From Bacillus sp. FJAT-27264 (lineage in GTDB: Bacteria > Bacillota > Bacilli > Paenibacillales > Paenibacillaceae), in contig NZ_MAQW01000023.1 in assembly GCF_001682855.1 (NCBI RefSeq), positions 328,338-392,337 of the forward strand: a stretch of 64,000 bases of DNA, given 5' to 3'. Of the stretch, positions 60,482-64,000 are shown piece after piece; the stretch's first letter is position 1; the number at the start of each line of letters is the position of its first letter. The position numbers were made by a program, and so were the translations under genes. The notes under the pieces were generated by a model, which ran no database searches, was not told the DNA's origin, and was given only the letters and a program-made list of their open reading frames with translations.

Positions 60482-61876
60482 ATGCAGACTTTGCTGCTCT
60501 GGTTGTTTTACATCTCATCTTTCTATGCCTTTATACCCGGTATTATCAGCCGTATTTTCGGTTACCGCGTGTTCCGTAAAGGAACTGGAACCCATGAATT
60601 TGCGCTAACCTTTGATGACGGGCCGGACCCTCGTTTTACGCCGAAGGTTCTTGAACTTCTGAGGCGCTATGACGCTAAGGCTACTTTTTTCGTGGTGGGC
60701 TCCCATGCGGAGCGTTATCCTGACCTGATCCGTAGTATTCATGCGGAGGGCCATCTCATCGGTATTCATAACTATGTGCACAAGACCAACTGGCTGATGC
60801 GTCCGGCAACGGTACGTAAACAGATCCAGCGCACAGACGAAATCATTTACAGCATTATCGGGGAGCACAGCACCTACTATCGTCCGCCTTGGGGCATTGT
60901 GAATTTGTTCGATTTCTCGAAGCGTCGCCGTGTGCAGATTGTACTGTGGTCAGCGATGTTCGGCGATTGGCGCGAGAAGCAAGGAGCCGAGAAGCTCACA
61001 GAGAAAATGCTTTCCCGCCTTAATCCCGGCGAAGTGATGCTCCTGCATGACAGCGGTGCGACGCTGGGCGCCGATCCTGATGCTCCGGGACTGATGCTGA
61101 TTGCCCTGGAGAAGACCTTGGAGGAAGCGCAAAGACGTGGTCTGCGTAGTATTCGTATTGACCAGATGATCAAGACGGCTGAGAAATCGTCCATTCAACA
61201 AATCTCTTTCGGAAAACGCCTGATTGTAGGACTATGGCTGGGCTGGGAGCAATTATTTCAATTTCTGTTTAAGCTAAGGACTCTTTCACCGGCTGAGCCA
61301 TTCCTGCATTATCGTCTGCGTAAGTACCAGGGGCAGATGATCACTATGGAGGATGGAACCACGTTAAGCAAGGGTGACAAGGTCATTGAGTTACATGTCG
61401 ATAACCGGGAACTGTTCGAGCTTGGCATGCATTCCCGTTCTTCTGCCCAGCTTGCGATCCGCATGATTCGCCGGATGGAGAAGGATATGCCGGTACTCGC
61501 GGAGGAAATTGCCCATGACGAGGCGCTTCTGGAAGCTAAGGCATTGTACGGGGTCAGCATGATCAATCGGGGACCGGAGAAATTCGGTTTTACAGTACTG
61601 GATATGCCTGACGGCTGGTTTGCCCGTTCCAGCAAGCTTTACCTGAGTCTTTTGTTAAGTGTGATACATCCGGCTGGTGGAGCAAGACTGAAGGAGCGTA
61701 CCGAGGTGCTTGTGCCTAAGCTCATCCTGATGCCAGTGTCGGAGCTATTGAAGCGCCATGATCATAAGATGCAGCCGCGCAGCGCGAATCGCAAGCGGGA
61801 GCAGATGGAAGAAGAGAGAACTCGCAGCAATGCTGTGGATGAAGTGGAACTGCCAGGTGCAACGGTTGTTCATTAA
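60482..61876 (+). CDS. Polysaccharide deacetylase with C-terminal YkoP-like domain
   Basis: Protein of 464 aa. An N-terminal membrane anchor (about 4-25) is followed by a NodB deacetylase domain (about 38-230) with TFDDGPD (Asp45/Asp46), metal His96 and His100 (IHNYVH), and YRPPWG. The second half (about 240-420; VIELHVDNRELFELGMHSRS, then AIRMIRRMEKDMPVLAEEIA) resembles YkoP of Bacillus. The tail is basic. The deacetylase should act on peptidoglycan or another N-acetylated polymer outside the membrane; the role of the YkoP part is unknown. GGGG upstream is the likely ribosome site. Confidence 0.9.
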   Translation: MQTLLLWLFYISSFYAFIPGIISRIFGYRVFRKGTGTHEFALTFDDGPDPRFTPKVLELLRRYDAKATFFVVGSHAERYPDLIRSIHAEGHLIGIHNYVHKTNWLMRPATVRKQIQRTDEIIYSIIGEHSTYYRPPWGIVNLFDFSKRRRVQIVLWSAMFGDWREKQGAEKLTEKMLSRLNPGEVMLLHDSGATLGADPDAPGLMLIALEKTLEEAQRRGLRSIRIDQMIKTAEKSSIQQISFGKRLIVGLWLGWEQLFQFLFKLRTLSPAEPFLHYRLRKYQGQMITMEDGTTLSKGDKVIELHVDNRELFELGMHSRSSAQLAIRMIRRMEKDMPVLAEEIAHDEALLEAKALYGVSMINRGPEKFGFTVLDMPDGWFARSSKLYLSLLLSVIHPAGGARLKERTEVLVPKLILMPVSELLKRHDHKMQPRSANRKREQMEEERTRSNAVDEVELPGATVVH

Positions 61877-61905
61877 TGTACAGGAATTATAGGTAGTATT
61901 ATGGA

Positions 61906-61957
61906 AAAAAGGGAATGCCTCAGGCCAGCGTATGTTGGCTGAAGGTGTTCCCTTTTT
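61906..61957 (+). terminator. Terminator of the deacetylase gene
   Basis: GGGAATGCCTCAGGCCA and TGGCTGAAGGTGTTCCC pair with a few mismatches, with A and T runs on the two sides (61905-61910 and 61953-61957). Confidence 0.88.
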
Positions 61958-61971
61958 ATCTTTAGGTGCAC

Positions 61972-62015
61972 AAAAAAACGGTCCCTCACAGCAGAATAAC
62001 TGCTGCGAGGGACCG
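61972..62015 (-). terminator. Terminator of ilvD
   Basis: CGGTCCCTCACAGCAG (61979-61994) pairs with CTGCTGCGAGGGACCG (62000-62015; one mismatch). On the minus strand seven U follow. Confidence 0.94.
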
Positions 62016-62056
62016 CTTTAAGATAGAATTACGTTCTGGCATGGCCTGAGACTTAA

Positions 62057-63742
62057 TTAGATTTTCAATACGCCGCCATTACTAGCGTTGGTAACCAACT
62101 TGGAGTAACGCGCGAGATAACCAGTCTTCACCTTCGGCTCGAAGCCTTTCCAGCCTGCACGGCGGGTCGCAAGGGTCTCTTCGTCGACCAGCAGCTCAAT
62201 CTTGCGATTGATCAGATCCAGCTCGATGATATCGCCGTCTTCAACGAAAGCAATCGGTCCGCCTTCAGCCGCTTCTGGAGAAATATGTCCGATGCTGATT
62301 CCGCGGGATGCGCCGGAGAAACGACCGTCTGTGATCAGGCCGACTTTAGCGCCGAGGCCCATACCCACGATTTGGGAGGTAGGAGCCAGCATTTCTGGCA
62401 TACCAGGACCGCCTTTCGGACCTTCATAACGGATAACCACCACGTGGCCTTCTTTAACCTTACCGTTCGCAATGCCTTCCAGCGCAGTTTCCTGAGAATC
62501 GAAGCAGATCGCTGGGCCTTTGTGGTAGCCGCCTACCGAAGCATCAACCGCACCAACCTTGATAATGGAGCCTTCCGGTGCCAGGTTGCCGTACAGTACG
62601 GACAATCCGCCCACTTCGGAATAAGGATTATCAAGCGTATGGATAACGGAAGTGTCCTTAATCTCATGTCCTCTTACATTCTCGGCCAGTGTCTTGCCGG
62701 TAACGGTGATGCAATCACCGAACAATGCGCCTGGCTTCTTCAACAATTCGTTCAGCACGGCGCTAACGCCGCCCGCACGGTCTACGTCCTCGATGAAGAT
62801 ATCGGAGGCAGGAGCCAGCTTGGACAGGTAAGGAACGCGGTTTGCAACTTCGTTGATGCGCTCCAGCGGGTAGTCAACACCTGCTTCTTGAGCCAATGCA
62901 AGAGTGTGCAGTACTGTGTTGGTAGAACCGCCCATAGCCATATCCAGTGCAAATGCGTTATCGAGTGATTCGATAGTTACGATATCGCGTGGTTTCAGAT
63001 CAAGTTCGATCAGTTCCATCAATTGCTTCGCCGATTTACGTACAAAGTCTTTGCGTTCTTCAGCTACAGCCAGAATTGTACCGTTACCCGGCAGGGCAAG
63101 GCCCATCGCTTCAGCCAGACAGTTCATCGAGTTAGCGGTGAACATACCGGAACATGATCCACATGTAGGACAGCCGTATTGTTCCAATTCAAGCAATTCC
63201 GCGTCATTAATCTTGCCGACTTGGTGCGCGCCTACGCCTTCGAATACAGAAGTAAGGGAGAGCTTCTTGCCTTTGCTGTCCACACCGGCCTTCATTGGGC
63301 CGCCGCTGACGAAGATCGTTGGAATGTTGACACGCAAGGCGCCCATCATCATTCCTGGTGTGATCTTGTCGCAGTTCGGGATGCAGACCATACCATCGAA
63401 CCAGTGAGCAGAGACTACGGTCTCCAGAGAGTCGGCGATGATCTCGCGGCTTGGCAGAGAGTAACGCATGCCGATATGTCCCATGGCAATCCCGTCGTCT
63501 ACACCGATCGTATTGAACTCGAACGGAACGCCACCGGCTTCGCGGATAGCTTCTTTGACGATTTTACCGAATTCCTGCAAGTGTACATGGCCCGGTACAA
63601 TATCAATATAGGAATTGCAGACCGCGATAAACGGTTTGCCGAAATCTTCTTCCTTAACACCGGCGGCACGCAGAAGACTGCGGTGCGGGGCACGGTCGAA
63701 ACCTTTGGTGATCATGTCTGAACGTTTTTTCTTGACTGCCAT
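62057..63742 (-). CDS. ilvD: Dihydroxy-acid dehydratase
   Basis: Iron-sulfur enzyme of 561 aa of the isoleucine/valine pathway; it dehydrates 2,3-dihydroxy acids to 2-oxo acids. Start ATG 63742 (GGGGGG 9 nt upstream, MAVKKKRSDMITKG); the frame is open to 63790. Cluster cysteines are in FIAVCNSYID, CIPNCDKITPGMM and CPTCGSCSGMFTANSMN. The segment DGRFSGASRGISIGHISPEA is typical of the C-terminal domain. It is monocistronic here; the ilvB/N/C genes are not in the window. Confidence 0.98.
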   Translation of the reverse strand: MAVKKKRSDMITKGFDRAPHRSLLRAAGVKEEDFGKPFIAVCNSYIDIVPGHVHLQEFGKIVKEAIREAGGVPFEFNTIGVDDGIAMGHIGMRYSLPSREIIADSLETVVSAHWFDGMVCIPNCDKITPGMMMGALRVNIPTIFVSGGPMKAGVDSKGKKLSLTSVFEGVGAHQVGKINDAELLELEQYGCPTCGSCSGMFTANSMNCLAEAMGLALPGNGTILAVAEERKDFVRKSAKQLMELIELDLKPRDIVTIESLDNAFALDMAMGGSTNTVLHTLALAQEAGVDYPLERINEVANRVPYLSKLAPASDIFIEDVDRAGGVSAVLNELLKKPGALFGDCITVTGKTLAENVRGHEIKDTSVIHTLDNPYSEVGGLSVLYGNLAPEGSIIKVGAVDASVGGYHKGPAICFDSQETALEGIANGKVKEGHVVVIRYEGPKGGPGMPEMLAPTSQIVGMGLGAKVGLITDGRFSGASRGISIGHISPEAAEGGPIAFVEDGDIIELDLINRKIELLVDEETLATRRAGWKGFEPKVKTGYLARYSKLVTNASNGGVLKI

Positions 63743-64000
63743 TATGAATTTCCCCCCTAGTAAAATGCAAAATCTGATATAGTGGCGCATTAACGCATTG
63801 CACTCATAAGAGGCAAGGAAATGCGGTTTATAGAATTAACGGGGTCCAGCTTCTTAAAGAGAAGAGGGGAAGCCGTTTCTATAACTGCTTGCAATGAGCC
63901 AATGATGACTGTGAATGACGGCTGTCCGAAGCCGAACATGTCATTGTTAATAGTGAGTCTATCACAAACGGGTAGTTTTTTCTACCGATCTTCTATCAAG
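63743..64000. other. ilvD upstream region to window end
   Basis: No gene is visible. I looked for a T-box or other riboswitch on the minus strand and found no T-box sequence; only a small stem (GTTCG / CGGAC near 63930-63945) is seen. The ilvD promoter must lie here. Confidence 0.35.

Noticed and set aside
63743..64000. T-box or other riboswitch before ilvD
   Set aside because: No T-box sequence or terminator is found on the minus strand between the window end and the ilvD start.

Overview
The window looks like a chromosomal segment of a Paenibacillus-like Bacillota (low-to-mid G+C, spore-former lineage). The grounds are: strong AGGAGG-type ribosome sites with many TTG starts, YesM/YesN two-component pairs, Lpl-type sugar ABC systems, a TPP riboswitch, a T-box leader, and a gene block (alaS-ireB-ruvX-DUF1292-mltG-U32-U32-PBP) close in order to the Bacillus subtilis yrr region. 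Genus is an inference from gene content. No rRNA, tRNA, CRISPR array, intact insertion sequence or prophage was seen.

Left part (1-28.5 kb): carbohydrate use. A sensor kinase/AraC response-regulator pair (786-4158) precedes a substrate-binding lipoprotein, two permeases and a GH36 alpha-galactosidase, which together read as an alpha-galactoside uptake and hydrolysis unit. No ATPase is present, so a shared MsmX-type ATPase elsewhere is expected. A GH95-like hydrolase, a DsbA-like protein, an AraC regulator, a kptA remnant, a GlcG/HbpS-like protein and a secreted GH64 beta-1,3-glucanase follow. Next come an LplABC-type transporter, a GH88 unsaturated-uronyl hydrolase, a membrane-anchored AraC regulator and a second, paralogous binding lipoprotein without permeases. 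The intergenic gaps here hold most of the unexplained sequence: two copies of a composite repeat (about 0.1-0.7 kb and 22.2-22.7 kb), a 23-bp tandem array, 13-bp and 9-bp tandem arrays, and a third short-repeat family.

Middle part (28.5-44 kb): a Fur-box-controlled siderophore uptake operon lacking its ATPase; a MocR-type regulator whose expected PLP lysine reads as arginine, divergent from a MATE exporter; a LysE-type exporter; two small secreted proteins; and a TPP-riboswitch-controlled thiazole operon (tenI-thiS-thiF-thiG-thiH). After it lies an AT-richer two-gene operon (ornithine cyclodeaminase-like plus serine/threonine dehydratase-like) behind a structured, terminator-bearing leader.

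Right part (44-64 kb): core genes. A T-box-regulated alaS leads into the yrr-like block, which is interrupted by two paralogous chemoreceptors. It continues with a class B PBP, a convergent AI-2E-family permease, a polysaccharide deacetylase-YkoP fusion, and ilvD on the minus strand.
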